A DNA stretch of 64,000 nucleotides from Bradyrhizobium elkanii USDA 76. Lineage in GTDB: Bacteria; Pseudomonadota; Alphaproteobacteria; Rhizobiales; Xanthobacteraceae. Every line of letters begins with the position of its first letter. Position 1 is the first letter of the stretch. Positions 8,684-17,655 of the stretch are shown here, in pieces. Made by a program: the position numbers and the translations under genes. Where the stretch lies: positions 3,216,001-3,280,000 of the forward strand of contig NZ_CP066356.1 in NCBI RefSeq assembly GCF_023278185.1, in the 5' to 3' direction. Under the pieces are notes generated by a model. The model was not told the origin of the DNA. It ran no database searches and saw only the letters and a program-made list of their open reading frames with translations.

Positions 8684-10489
8684 ATGCGCAAGATGCTTTA
8701 CGCGACCGGTCTTGGGGCAATGGCGGTATTTGCCGTCGGAGCTGCCAACGCCAATGACGAACTCCACAAAATGTCGCAGAACCCGAAGGACTGGGTGATG
8801 CCGGCTGGAGACTACGCCAATCAGCGTTACTCCAAGCTGAATCAGATCAACGCCTCGAACGTCGGAAAGTTGCAGGTCGCCTGGACGTTTTCGACCGGCG
8901 TGCTGCGCGGCCACGAGGGCGGCCCGCTGATCATCGGCAACATCATGTACGTCCACACCCCGTTCCCAAACAAGGTCTATGCTCTTGACCTTTCGCAGGA
9001 CAACAAGATCGTCTGGAAGTACGAACCGAAGCAGGATCCGAACGTCATTCCGGTGATGTGCTGCGACACCGTCAACCGCGGCGTTGCCTATGGCGACGGC
9101 AAGATCTTCCTGCACCAGGCCGACACCACGCTGGTGGCGCTCGATGCCAAGACCGGCAAGGTGGAATGGACGGTGAAGAACGGCGATCCCAGCAAGGGCT
9201 CGACCGGCACCTCCGCGCCGCTGGTGGTCAAGGACAAGGTGCTGCTCGGCATTTCCGGCGGCGAGTTCGGCGTCCAGGCTCATGTGACCGCCTACGACAT
9301 CAAGACCGGCAAGCAGGTCTGGCGCGGCTACTCGGAAGGTCCGGATGACCAGCTTCTGGTCGACGACAAGACCACCGAGCTTGGCAAGCCGATCGGCAAG
9401 GATTCGAGCCTGAAGACCTGGCAGGGCGATCAGTGGAAGATCGGCGGCGGCGCGACCTGGGGCTGGATCTCCTACGATCCCGAACTGAACCTCGTCTATT
9501 ACGGGTCGGGCAATCCCTCGACCTGGAATCCGAAGCAGCGTCCGGGCGACAACAAGTGGTCGATGACGATCTGGGCACGCAACCCGGATACCGGCGTCGC
9601 CAAGTGGGTCTACCAGATGACGCCCCATGACGAATGGGACTATGACGGCGTCAACGAGATGATCCTCTCGGATCAGACGATCGACGGCAAGGCGCGCAAG
9701 CTGCTGACCCACTTCGACCGTAACGGCCTCGGCTACACCCTCGATCGCGCCACCGGCGAACTGCTGGTCGCCGAGAAGTACGATCCGAAGGTGAACTGGA
9801 CCTCCGGCGTCGACATGAAGAAGGACTCGCCGACCTATGGTCGTCCGAAGGTTCTTGATGCCGCGTCGACCGACAAGGCCGGTGAGGACGTCAACGTGAA
9901 GGGCATCTGCCCGGCAGCGCTCGGCTCGAAGGACGAGCAGCCGGCAGCCTACTCGCCGGATACGCAGCTGTTCTACGTGCCGACCAACCACGTCTGCATG
10001 GACTACGAGCCGTTCAAGGTGAGCTACACCGCAGGTCAGCCCTATGTCGGCGCGACGCTGTCGATGTATCCGCCTCCCGGTGAGACCAACATGGGCAACT
10101 TCATCGCCTGGGACGGCAAGACCGGCAAGATCGTGTGGTCGAACAAGGAGCAGTTCTCGGTCTGGTCGGGTGCGCTCGCGACCGCCGGCGGCGTGGTGTT
10201 CTACGGCACGCTGGAAGGCTACCTGAAGGCTGTCGACGCCAAGACGGGCAAGGAGCTCTACAAGTTCAAGACCCCGTCCGGCATCATCGGCAACGTCACC
10301 ACCTATGAGCATGCCGGCAAGCAGTACGTCGCCATTCTGTCGGGTGTTGGCGGTTGGGCAGGCATCGGTCTCGCGGCCGGTCTGACTGATCCGACGGCCG
10401 GTCTTGGTGCAGTTGGCGGCTATGCCGCGCTGAGCAACTACACCGCGCTCGGTGGAACGCTCACCGTGTTCTCGCTGCCGCAGCAGTGA
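8684..10489 (+). CDS. xoxF: Lanthanide-dependent methanol dehydrogenase, PQQ-binding catalytic subunit
   Basis: 601 residues with a signal peptide cut near ANAND. It oxidises methanol (and likely formaldehyde) in the periplasm using PQQ and a lanthanide. Trp-docking repeats of the 'DAKTGK..W' type fill the eight-bladed propeller. The vicinal disulfide is Cys126-Cys127 (VMCCDT). In EWDYDGVNE, Asp319 is the catalytic base and Asp321 is the extra acid that marks lanthanide-dependent XoxF; calcium-type MxaF has Ala there. No small mxaI-type subunit is seen nearby. The start is supported by GGGAGGA nine bases upstream. It is followed by its cytochrome after a strong hairpin. Confidence 0.97.
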   Translation: MRKMLYATGLGAMAVFAVGAANANDELHKMSQNPKDWVMPAGDYANQRYSKLNQINASNVGKLQVAWTFSTGVLRGHEGGPLIIGNIMYVHTPFPNKVYALDLSQDNKIVWKYEPKQDPNVIPVMCCDTVNRGVAYGDGKIFLHQADTTLVALDAKTGKVEWTVKNGDPSKGSTGTSAPLVVKDKVLLGISGGEFGVQAHVTAYDIKTGKQVWRGYSEGPDDQLLVDDKTTELGKPIGKDSSLKTWQGDQWKIGGGATWGWISYDPELNLVYYGSGNPSTWNPKQRPGDNKWSMTIWARNPDTGVAKWVYQMTPHDEWDYDGVNEMILSDQTIDGKARKLLTHFDRNGLGYTLDRATGELLVAEKYDPKVNWTSGVDMKKDSPTYGRPKVLDAASTDKAGEDVNVKGICPAALGSKDEQPAAYSPDTQLFYVPTNHVCMDYEPFKVSYTAGQPYVGATLSMYPPPGETNMGNFIAWDGKTGKIVWSNKEQFSVWSGALATAGGVVFYGTLEGYLKAVDAKTGKELYKFKTPSGIIGNVTTYEHAGKQYVAILSGVGGWAGIGLAAGLTDPTAGLGAVGGYAALSNYTALGGTLTVFSLPQQ

Positions 10490-10505
10490 GCTGAGCAACC
10501 TCGTT

Positions 10506-10534
10506 CCGGCGCATGGGCGATCTCCATGCGCCGG
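10506..10534 (+). promoter_or_regulatory. Perfect 11-bp hairpin between xoxF and xoxG
   Basis: CCGGCGCATGG (10506-10516) pairs with CCATGCGCCGG (10524-10534) around a 7-base loop. There is no T-run after it, so it is unlikely to be a full terminator. It could protect the 3' end of xoxF mRNA or partly attenuate read-through, giving more XoxF than cytochrome. Confidence 0.7.
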
Positions 10535-10560
10535 TCCGTCTTCAATCTGCACGCGAGGAT

Positions 10561-11094
10561 ATGCTTTTGCGTAAGATCTGGTTTGTGAGTGCTGCGATCT
10601 TTGTCGTGGCAATGGGTGGAGTTGCCTCCGCCGAGGACGCTGGCGACCCGACCGCCGTCAAGTCCGAGGACGGCAAGTATCTCGACAAGGATGGAAACCC
10701 GACGTTCAAGGTTACGGCCGACGGCACGACGGACTGGTACACCTACTCCGGCTACCGCCGCTATCACTCGGAGTGCCACGTTTGCCACGGTCCCGACGGA
10801 ATGGGATCGACCTACGCTCCGGCGCTGGCGAATTCGCTCAAGACCATGACCTATCCGGATTTCATGGGCGTGGTCGCTAGCGGGCGCAAGAACGTCTCGA
10901 CGGCGCAGGAAAACGTCATGCCGGCATTCGGCGATAACCCGAACGTTGCCTGCTACATGGACGACCTCTATGTCTACCTGCGCGCCCGCGCCAATGATGC
11001 GGTTGGGCGTGTTCGGCCGGCCAAGCATGAAGACAAGTCGGAAGCCTATGGAAAGGCGGAAGACGCCTGCATGGGTCACAACGACAAGAAGTGA
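10561..11094 (+). CDS. xoxG: c-type cytochrome of the methanol dehydrogenase system (XoxG-like)
   Basis: 177 residues from the ATG at 10561, which begins a good signal peptide (cut near ASAED); the frame is open 16 codons earlier but gives no signal peptide. One haem site CHVCH is at residues 72-76. Two further Cys (in VACYMDD and DACMGH) match the four-Cys methanol-metabolism cytochrome family. It should accept electrons from XoxF in the periplasm. Second gene after xoxF; the hairpin at 10506-10534 lies between them. Confidence 0.9.
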   Translation: MLLRKIWFVSAAIFVVAMGGVASAEDAGDPTAVKSEDGKYLDKDGNPTFKVTADGTTDWYTYSGYRRYHSECHVCHGPDGMGSTYAPALANSLKTMTYPDFMGVVASGRKNVSTAQENVMPAFGDNPNVACYMDDLYVYLRARANDAVGRVRPAKHEDKSEAYGKAEDACMGHNDKK

Positions 11095-11144
11095 GCGTGT
11101 CCGGCGCGAATGAGAAACCTGTTTGATGTTTTGTGGAGACCAAG

Positions 11145-12254
11145 ATGAAGACCCGCGCCGCAGTCGCATTTGAAGCAAAGAAGCCGCTTGAGATCGTCGA
11201 GCTCGATCTGGAAGGCCCCAAGGCCGGCGAGGTCCTTGTCGAGATCAAGGCGACGGGCATCTGTCACACCGATGCCTACACGCTCGACGGCTTCGACAGC
11301 GAGGGCATCTTTCCCTCGATCCTCGGGCACGAAGGTGCGGGCATCGTTCGCGAGGTCGGCGCCGGCGTGACGTCGGTCAAGCCCGGCGATCATGTGATCC
11401 CGCTCTACACGCCGGAATGCCGGCAGTGCAAAAGCTGCCTGAGCCAGAAGACCAATCTCTGCACCGCGATCCGCGCCACCCAGGGCAAGGGGGTCATGCC
11501 CGACGGCACCTCGCGGTTCAGCTACAAGGGCAAGACGGTCTTCCACTATATGGGCTGCTCGACCTTCTCGAACTTCACCGTGCTGCCCGAGATCGCGGTG
11601 GCCAAGATTCGCGAGGACGCGCCGTTCGACAAGAGCTGCTACATCGGGTGCGGCGTCACCACCGGTGTCGGCGCGGTCGTCAACACCGCCAAGGTGACGC
11701 CGGGCTCCAACGTGGTCGTGTTCGGCCTCGGCGGCATCGGCCTCAACGTGATCCAGGGCGCCAAGATGGTCGGCGCCGACAAGATCATCGGCGTCGACAT
11801 CAATGACTCCAAGGAGGCTTGGGGCAAACAGTTCGGCATGACGCATTTCGTCAACCCGACCAAGGTGTCGGGCGACATCGTGCAGCACCTTGTCGGGCTC
11901 ACCGATGGTGGCGCCGACTACACCTTCGACTGCACCGGCAACACCAACGTGATGCGGCAGGCGCTGGAAGCCTGCCATCGCGGCTGGGGTGTCTCGGTGG
12001 TGATCGGCGTCGCGGAATCCGGCAAGGAGATTGCGACCCGGCCGTTCCAGCTCGTCACCGGACGGGTCTGGAAGGGCACCGCCTTCGGCGGCGCGCGCGG
12101 CCGCACCGACGTGCCGAAGATCGTCGACTGGTACATGGGCGGAAAGATCCAGATCGATCCGATGATCACCCACGTGCTGAAACTCGACGAGATCAACAAG
12201 GGCTTCGACCTGATGCACGAGGGAAAATCGATCCGTTCGGTCGTCGTATTCTGA
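11145..12254 (+). CDS. frmA: S-(hydroxymethyl)glutathione dehydrogenase / class III alcohol dehydrogenase
   Basis: 369 residues from the ATG at 11145, which follows a TGGAGA site; the open frame from GTG 11133 runs through that site. It is a cytoplasmic zinc- and NAD-dependent enzyme that oxidises S-hydroxymethylglutathione to S-formylglutathione. Catalytic zinc ligands are in GICHTDAY and GHEGAG; the four structural Cys are in the CRQCKSC...NLC stretch; the NAD site is GLGGIGLN. Third gene of the xoxF operon; the product feeds FghA encoded at 3787-4626. Also called flhA, adhC or gd-FALDH in relatives. Confidence 0.96.
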   Translation: MKTRAAVAFEAKKPLEIVELDLEGPKAGEVLVEIKATGICHTDAYTLDGFDSEGIFPSILGHEGAGIVREVGAGVTSVKPGDHVIPLYTPECRQCKSCLSQKTNLCTAIRATQGKGVMPDGTSRFSYKGKTVFHYMGCSTFSNFTVLPEIAVAKIREDAPFDKSCYIGCGVTTGVGAVVNTAKVTPGSNVVVFGLGGIGLNVIQGAKMVGADKIIGVDINDSKEAWGKQFGMTHFVNPTKVSGDIVQHLVGLTDGGADYTFDCTGNTNVMRQALEACHRGWGVSVVIGVAESGKEIATRPFQLVTGRVWKGTAFGGARGRTDVPKIVDWYMGGKIQIDPMITHVLKLDEINKGFDLMHEGKSIRSVVVF

Positions 12255-12287
12255 AATCAAAACACCAAGCACTAGGAGGATAGGTCA

Positions 12288-12851
12288 ATGACTGTTCATA
12301 TCCACCCGTCGGTCGACAATGGCGTCAAGCAAGGCTCCGGCAGCTTTGCCGGCGGCACGCTGGTCTGCAAATGCGCGGACAAGCCGGTCAAGGTCGGCAT
12401 CAAGGGCGACGTCGCCCACAACCACGCCTGCGGCTGTACCAAATGCTGGAAGCCTTCGGGCGCCACCTTCTCGGTGGTCGCGGTGGTTCCGCGCGAGAAC
12501 GTCACCGTGCTGGAAAACGGCGACAAGCTGAAGATCGTCGACGCGGCTGCGGTGATCCAGCGCCATGCCTGCACCGGATGTGGCACCCATATGTACGGCC
12601 GGATCGAGAACAAGGGCCATCCGTTCTATGGCCTCGACTTCATCCATCCCGAGCTGTTCCAGGAGTCCGGCTCGGCTGCGCCCGGATTTGCCGCCTTCGT
12701 GTCGTCGGTGATCGAGTCCGGCGTCAAGCCGTCCGATATGGCCGGGATCAGGTCGCGGCTCAAGGAGCTTGGGCTCGAGCCCTATGATTGCCTGTCGCCG
12801 CCGCTGATGGACGCGATCGCCACCCACGTGGCGAAGTCCAAAGCGGCCTGA
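12288..12851 (+). CDS. gfa: S-(hydroxymethyl)glutathione synthase (glutathione-dependent formaldehyde-activating enzyme)
   Basis: 187 residues. It speeds condensation of formaldehyde with glutathione. The two-zinc Gfa fold is shown by CKC (near 28), [10 protein letters not shown] (near 48) and [11 protein letters not shown] (near 95). The start has an excellent ribosome binding site (AGGAGGATAG). It is 33 bases after frmA and is the last gene of the methanol/formaldehyde operon, with two hairpins downstream. Confidence 0.95.
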   Translation: MTVHIHPSVDNGVKQGSGSFAGGTLVCKCADKPVKVGIKGDVAHNHACGCTKCWKPSGATFSVVAVVPRENVTVLENGDKLKIVDAAAVIQRHACTGCGTHMYGRIENKGHPFYGLDFIHPELFQESGSAAPGFAAFVSSVIESGVKPSDMAGIRSRLKELGLEPYDCLSPPLMDAIATHVAKSKAA

Positions 12852-12903
12852 CGACGGCATCGTGACAAAGGCGGCCTGACCGGCTCGCCTTGACGAGATC
12901 CTG

Positions 12904-12926
12904 CGCCGGCAGAGGATCTGCCGGCG
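12904..12926 (+). terminator. Hairpin downstream of gfa (no T-run)
   Basis: CGCCGGCAGA (12904-12913) and TCTGCCGGCG (12917-12926) form a perfect 10-bp stem with a 3-base loop, 52 bases after the gfa stop. There is no T-run, so it may be a transcript-end stabiliser rather than a terminator. Confidence 0.55.
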
Positions 12927-12962
12927 AGGGATATGCTGGTAGTACCCGTGACCTTGAACCTT

Positions 12963-12992
12963 GCATGCCCTGCGGACGACCACAGGGCATGC
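12963..12992 (+). terminator. Intrinsic-terminator-like hairpin overlapping the next start codon
   Basis: GCATGCCCTG (12963-12972) pairs with CAGGGCATGC (12983-12992) around a 10-base loop and is followed by attttatttt, the shape of a rho-independent terminator for the gfa operon. The ATG at 12989-12991 of the following gene lies inside the 3' arm. Confidence 0.7.
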
Positions 12993-13942
12993 ATTTTATT
13001 TTCCGCCTTGCCCTCGTCCTTCCCCCGATCCTGCTGCTTTCGCCGGCCCGCGCCGCGTCGCCGGAGGACCGCTATATCGCCGCGCGTGACGCCGCGATCG
13101 CCAAATTCGCCAAGCTGTCGAACGACAACAAGATCAATGAGTCCGTCGACAAGGCAGAGGCGGCCGCGCGCGACGAGCTGAAGGAGCAGCTGACGGCTAT
13201 CCTGTCCCAGCCCGCCCGGCCAGGCTTTGCTCCCGCCCAGCTCAACCTCGACACTTTATATAAGGGCGATATGGGGTTCGGTATGCTGGACGGCCTGCGC
13301 TTCGATGCCGACACCGGCAGGGACGGGGCAAAGATCGGAGAAAAGCGCCCCGACGGCAGCTTCGTCGAGCCGAAAGCCCATATCATCGTCACCACCGAGC
13401 CTCTGTTCGCGCACTGGCTGCACGAACACAAGACGTGGTGGGACAAGGGCAGCAAGAACGTGCCGCAGCAGGTCGATGCTGCGCTGAAGTTCGAGGGCCT
13501 CTACACCCAGGCGATCTCGACCGATGCCGCGGTGGTCAATTTCGACGAGCTGCCGATCGCCAAGCCGGCGTCCGTCGCCCTGGCTTACGGCTTCCTGGCC
13601 GGCCGCACCCAGGATTCGTTCCCCGACAAGGCCGACGAGGTGTTCGTGGCGGCGCTCGCCGGCGGCAAGATGTATGTCGCCTATGGCGAGATCGAGCCGG
13701 CGGTGCAAGTGCCGGCCTGCACCGCGATCCGCACCGACTACAACAAGAAGGCCGACGCAGCGGCCGAGAAGCTCGAGCGCAAGCAGATCACCAGGCAGGC
13801 CTATGACAAGCTCGGCGACCTGCGCCAGCAGGGCGAGGACGCGTTCAAGCGCTGCTTCACCGAGCGCGCGCCGCAGCAGCCGGCCTTCGCCGCGGCCATC
13901 AGGCAGGCCCAGGCGCTGCTCGAGGCGGCGATCGGCAAATAG
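12989..13942 (+). CDS. Secreted protein of unknown function
   Basis: 317 residues from the ATG at 12989, which starts a signal peptide (hydrophobic run, cut near ARAAS). The frame is open upstream to 12890, but those residues are not signal-like. The mature part is rich in Lys, Asp, Glu and Ala, with a long C-terminal helical, charged stretch (about 255-300). I recognise no domain. The start codon sits in a terminator-like hairpin, so initiation may be limited by RNA structure. It may be read from its own promoter or by leakage from the xoxF operon. Confidence 0.75.
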   Translation: MHFIFRLALVLPPILLLSPARAASPEDRYIAARDAAIAKFAKLSNDNKINESVDKAEAAARDELKEQLTAILSQPARPGFAPAQLNLDTLYKGDMGFGMLDGLRFDADTGRDGAKIGEKRPDGSFVEPKAHIIVTTEPLFAHWLHEHKTWWDKGSKNVPQQVDAALKFEGLYTQAISTDAAVVNFDELPIAKPASVALAYGFLAGRTQDSFPDKADEVFVAALAGGKMYVAYGEIEPAVQVPACTAIRTDYNKKADAAAEKLERKQITRQAYDKLGDLRQQGEDAFKRCFTERAPQQPAFAAAIRQAQALLEAAIGK

Positions 13943-13956
13943 CTCAGCGAGCTATT
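13938..13956. terminator. Bidirectional hairpin holding both convergent stop codons
   Basis: AATAGCTC (13938-13945) and GAGCTATT (13949-13956) form a perfect 8-bp stem with a 3-base loop. The TAG of the + gene (13940-13942) is in one arm and the TAG of the - gene (13952-13954) is in the other. Confidence 0.55.
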
Positions 13957-14428
13957 CCCACTCGCCGAACAGCAGACACATCCACACCACCTGCAGGATC
14001 GGCCAGGCCGCAAATGCGATACACAGCAGCCCATTGCCGAGCGGCTTGCCTTGTCGGCGCACCCGGATCAGGGAAGCGACCCCGAATGGAACGAGCAGAA
14101 GAAATGTCGGCGCGAAAATCGCGCCGTATAACATGACGAGCTCCGCTTGCGCGGCAATGCCTTCCTGCATGCTGGACTGCAGCACGTAGAAGTACATGAC
14201 GAGGAGAACGGGGGCGAACAGGGCAGACGATGCTGCCGGCGAAAACCCTGGCGCGATGCCGGGCGTGCTAACCCATCGCCTGATGATGATCCATCCCGCC
14301 AAGAACATGATGATCAGCGGCAATCCCAGCTTCAATAGAACGTCCTGCGCGTTCAGGACGCTCGTCAGGTAGAGTGCCACAAGAATCTCCGTGAGCTGCG
14401 ATATGCGTGCCTCGATCGCGCGATGCAT
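13952..14428 (-). CDS. Hypothetical integral membrane protein
   Basis: 158 residues with about four hydrophobic segments (near 15-25/33-50, 66-85, 100-118 and 133-152). No family recognised. A short charged loop (RVRRQGKPLG) separates the last two segments, and basic residues there suggest it faces the cytoplasm. Convergent with the secreted protein upstream on the map; the stops share a hairpin. Confidence 0.65.
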   Translation of the reverse strand: MHRAIEARISQLTEILVALYLTSVLNAQDVLLKLGLPLIIMFLAGWIIIRRWVSTPGIAPGFSPAASSALFAPVLLVMYFYVLQSSMQEGIAAQAELVMLYGAIFAPTFLLLVPFGVASLIRVRRQGKPLGNGLLCIAFAAWPILQVVWMCLLFGEWE

Positions 14429-14622
14429 GCCGATCCATCGCCGCCTCTCTTAACAAAATGACGGCGGCTGTGACGGACTTTGTCATGCCGAATTCGCGCT
14501 TTGTCGTGCAGGGTTTGTGCAGACGACGCAGAGAGGCGCCGCAAATGACGCGGCCCGGATTTGATCGGCGGGCTTGGCGCCCCTATCTTCTCCGGAAAGT
14601 TCAGCATCCCCGGGGAGACGCC

Positions 14623-15762
14623 ATGACCGCCATCAGCCCGTTCCGCATCGCCGTCAGCGACGATGTCCTCGAGGATCTGCGCAGCCGGCTGCGCCGAACG
14701 CGCTGGCCGGAAGCCGAGCTGGTCGACGACTGGAGTCAGGGCGCGCCGCTGCAATGGATCAAGGACGTCTGCCACTATTGGGCCGAGACCTATGACTGGC
14801 GGCAGCGCGAGGCGCGGCTCAACCGCTTCAGCCAGTTCACCACCGAAATCGACGGGCTCGACATCCACTTCATCCATGTCCGCTCGAAGCACCCGGAGGC
14901 GCGGCCCTTGATCATTACTCATGGCTGGCCGGGATCGGTGGTCGAATTCCACAAGGTGATCGAGCCATTGACAGATCCTGTGGCGCATGGCGGCGTTGCC
15001 GCCGATGCCTTCCACGTGGTGTGCCCGTCACTGCCGGGCTTCGGCTTCTCGGCCAAGCCTGTAGCGACGGGCTGGGGCGTCGACCGGATCGCCAAGGCCT
15101 GGGCCGTCCTGATGCAGCGGCTCGGATACGCCAGCTATTTCGCACAAGGCGGCGACTGGGGTTCCGCGGTCACGACCGCGATCGGCGGACAGGATGCTGC
15201 ACATTGCGCCGGCATTCACATCACGCTTGCGATGTCGACCCGGCCCAATGTCGAGGGACAGCCGACGCCGGAGGAGACGAGGGCGCTCAACGGCATCAAA
15301 TATTATGCCGACTGGGATTCCGGCTATTCCAAGCAGCAATCCACCCGGCCGCAGACGCTCGGCTATGGCCTGACGGATTCGCCGAGCGGGCAGGCGGCCT
15401 GGATCCTGGAAAAGTTCTGGGCCTGGACCGATTGCGACGGCCATCCGGAAAACATCCTAAGCCGCGACGAGCTGCTCGACAACGTCATGCTGTACTGGGT
15501 CACCGCAACGGCCGCGTCGTCGGCGCGGCTCTATTGGGAAAGTTTCGGGCCGGGCAAGCGAACCCCGCACAAGGTGAGCGTGCCGACCGGCGTTGCCGCG
15601 TTCCCCAAGGAGATCGTCACGCCGGTCCGCAAATGGATGGAGACGAACTTCACCAACATCCAGCACTGGAGCGAGATGCCGAAAGGCGGACATTTCTCGG
15701 CATTCGAGCAGCCCGAGCTGTTCATCGGCGAGGTGCGCGAATTCTTCGGCAAGCTGCGCTGA
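14623..15762 (+). CDS. Epoxide hydrolase (EHN plus alpha/beta hydrolase)
   Basis: 379 residues from the ATG at 14623 (GGGGAGA upstream); the longer open frame to 14407 has no support. An N-terminal EHN domain (about 1-110) precedes an alpha/beta-hydrolase core. The oxyanion-hole motif HGWPG is at 100-104, the nucleophile is Asp178 in GGDWGS, and the general base is probably His357 in KGGHFSAFE. It should open epoxides to diols in the cytoplasm; the natural substrate is unknown. Stands alone between convergent and same-strand neighbours of unrelated type. Confidence 0.9.
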   Translation: MTAISPFRIAVSDDVLEDLRSRLRRTRWPEAELVDDWSQGAPLQWIKDVCHYWAETYDWRQREARLNRFSQFTTEIDGLDIHFIHVRSKHPEARPLIITHGWPGSVVEFHKVIEPLTDPVAHGGVAADAFHVVCPSLPGFGFSAKPVATGWGVDRIAKAWAVLMQRLGYASYFAQGGDWGSAVTTAIGGQDAAHCAGIHITLAMSTRPNVEGQPTPEETRALNGIKYYADWDSGYSKQQSTRPQTLGYGLTDSPSGQAAWILEKFWAWTDCDGHPENILSRDELLDNVMLYWVTATAASSARLYWESFGPGKRTPHKVSVPTGVAAFPKEIVTPVRKWMETNFTNIQHWSEMPKGGHFSAFEQPELFIGEVREFFGKLR

Positions 15763-15763
15763 A

Positions 15764-15808
15764 GCATGAACCGGAAAAGTGCGACGCGGTTTTCCGGACA
15801 GATCATGC
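15764..15808. repeat. Dispersed palindromic repeat (Bradyrhizobium type)
   Basis: Nested inverted repeat: CCGGAAAA (15771-15778) pairs with TTTTCCGG (15790-15797), enclosed by GCATGA at the left and TCATGC at the right. The element at 41465-41534 is of the same family. I recognise this sequence type as common between genes in Bradyrhizobiaceae. It may also end transcription of the epoxide hydrolase gene. Confidence 0.7.
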
Positions 15809-15909
15809 TCAAGCAAGCCGCAGGCGAAACCTCCAGGTAAGCATGTGTCAACGGAGTAACCCGCCAAGGTCGAGAGCGCGTATGTTGGTCTGAAGCGGTT
15901 TGTGACAGA

Positions 15910-17655
15910 ATGCGCCATGCAACGGAGGACGTCGGCGTGCTGCTTGATCCCCGCCACGGCGACTTTGAGGACAATGCCGCCAGCCCGGAACAGCGTTCGT
16001 TGTTCGCGATCGTGGGTAGCCTTCTGGTTGAGATAAGCCCCGCGAAACTGTTGTTCGCCTGGACGATTTCGCTTCTGCTCCCGGGCGTGCTGCTCGGCCT
16101 TGCGCCACTGGTCGCGTCCGCCTGGATTTCGAGCCTTTCGCAACACGCTCTTGCCCTCTCCGAAGTGGGCGCCGTGCTGGCGCTGGTTGTGATCGCGGCG
16201 TTGGGATGGCTCGGCGGGCGACCGCTGTTTCAAATCGCGGAAACAAGCTTCTGGTCGCTGAACGCGCTCGCGGTCCAACCGAGTTACGCCTTCACGCGCG
16301 AGGCACTGGGCCATCTGGCGGAGCTGCTCTGGCGCGCTGGCGCAACTCCTGCCTCTCGCACGAGGCTGCGGCGCAGTTGCTCGGTCGGCGCCGGCATACT
16401 GCTCTCTGCGGGGGCGGCATTGATCGCGGCCCTGGCCTGGCCTGCTTCGCAATGGACTGCGACCATCAATGACCTGGTCCTGATCCATCGTCTTGTGCTG
16501 CCGACGTTCGCGAACGCCGTGGTGCTGGTGTCCTGCTATCTTGCGGTCGCATCACTGGCCTGGAGCGTGGCCGACGCCAGTATGGAACAACCGGCCGACC
16601 TTGCCGGATTCGACGCGGCGCCGTCCGGAGGCCGCTGCTGGCGCGTTGCGCATCTGTCCGATCTTCACGTGGTCGGCGAACGATACGGCTTCCGCATCGA
16701 AAGCGGGACCGCCGGTCCGCGGGGAAACGAACGCTTCAATCGCGTGCTGGCTCGCCTTGCCGAAATTCACTCCGTTGATCCGCTCGACCATGTGCTGATC
16801 AGCGGCGATATGACGGACGCCGGCCGGCCCGGCGAATGGGCGGAATTTCTCGATGCATTGGCGGGTCATCCCGAGCTCGCTGCACGCATCATCATGCTTC
16901 CGGGCAATCATGACGTTAACGTGGTGGATCGTGCCAATCCCGCGCGCCTCGACCTGCCGTTCAGCCCAGGCAAGCGGCTACGGCAGATGCGCACCCTGTC
17001 GGCGATCGCGGCCGTCCAGGGCGATCGCGTCCGCGTCATCGACGGTTTCGGCAAACCGTCGGCCACGCTGAACCAGGCGCTGGCCCCTTATCATGATCGG
17101 ATAACGCAATTTGCGCAGCACGGGGGCGTGCGCCGCGCGGCGGCGCTCCGCGGCCTGTTCGATGATCAATTCCCAATGATCCTGCCGCCGGACCAGGACG
17201 GCGGCCTCGGGATCGCCATTCTCAACTCCAACGCCGAAACCCACTTCTCCTTCACCAACGCGCTCGGTTTGGTTTCGGAAGCGCAAACACGGCGGTTGGA
17301 GGCTGCGATCCGTCATTTCCCGACGGCATGCTGGACCATCGCGCTACATCATCACTTGATGGAATATCCCATGCCGGTGAAGACATTTGCCGAGCGCATT
17401 GGGACGGCCTTGATCAACGGCAGTTGGTTTGTGCGCAGGTTGCAAAGGTTTTCCGATCGCTCGGTGGTGATGCACGGTCACCGGCACATCGATTGGATCG
17501 GTACGTGTGGTGCGTCGAAGGTCGTCTCGGCCCCTTCACCGGTGATGGGGGCCGACGATGCGGTCAGTTATTTCTATATCCACAGAATGATGGTCGGCCC
17601 GGACCGGAAGCTCTGCCTCGCCGAGCCTGAGCGGGTTGAGATTGCCAGAAGCTAG
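15910..17655 (+). CDS. Membrane-anchored metallophosphoesterase
   Basis: 581 residues. The N-terminal 220 residues hold about four hydrophobic segments (near 43-70, 85-104, 155-180, 195-220). The C-terminal domain is a calcineurin-like phosphoesterase with the metal motifs in order: DLHVVGE, GDMTD, GNHD, an ALHHH segment and HGHRH. It should hydrolyse a phosphoester at the membrane; substrate unknown, and UDP-diacylglucosamine or nucleotide-type substrates cannot be told apart. Its stop overlaps the stop of the convergent AI-2E family gene. Confidence 0.85.
   Translation: MRHATEDVGVLLDPRHGDFEDNAASPEQRSLFAIVGSLLVEISPAKLLFAWTISLLLPGVLLGLAPLVASAWISSLSQHALALSEVGAVLALVVIAALGWLGGRPLFQIAETSFWSLNALAVQPSYAFTREALGHLAELLWRAGATPASRTRLRRSCSVGAGILLSAGAALIAALAWPASQWTATINDLVLIHRLVLPTFANAVVLVSCYLAVASLAWSVADASMEQPADLAGFDAAPSGGRCWRVAHLSDLHVVGERYGFRIESGTAGPRGNERFNRVLARLAEIHSVDPLDHVLISGDMTDAGRPGEWAEFLDALAGHPELAARIIMLPGNHDVNVVDRANPARLDLPFSPGKRLRQMRTLSAIAAVQGDRVRVIDGFGKPSATLNQALAPYHDRITQFAQHGGVRRAAALRGLFDDQFPMILPPDQDGGLGIAILNSNAETHFSFTNALGLVSEAQTRRLEAAIRHFPTACWTIALHHHLMEYPMPVKTFAERIGTALINGSWFVRRLQRFSDRSVVMHGHRHIDWIGTCGASKVVSAPSPVMGADDAVSYFYIHRMMVGPDRKLCLAEPERVEIARS

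Noticed and set aside
8570..10612. A 680-codon open frame antisense to xoxF
   Set aside because: It mirrors a highly conserved gene with intact catalytic motifs; the minus-strand product is low-complexity and typical of antisense frames in high-GC DNA.
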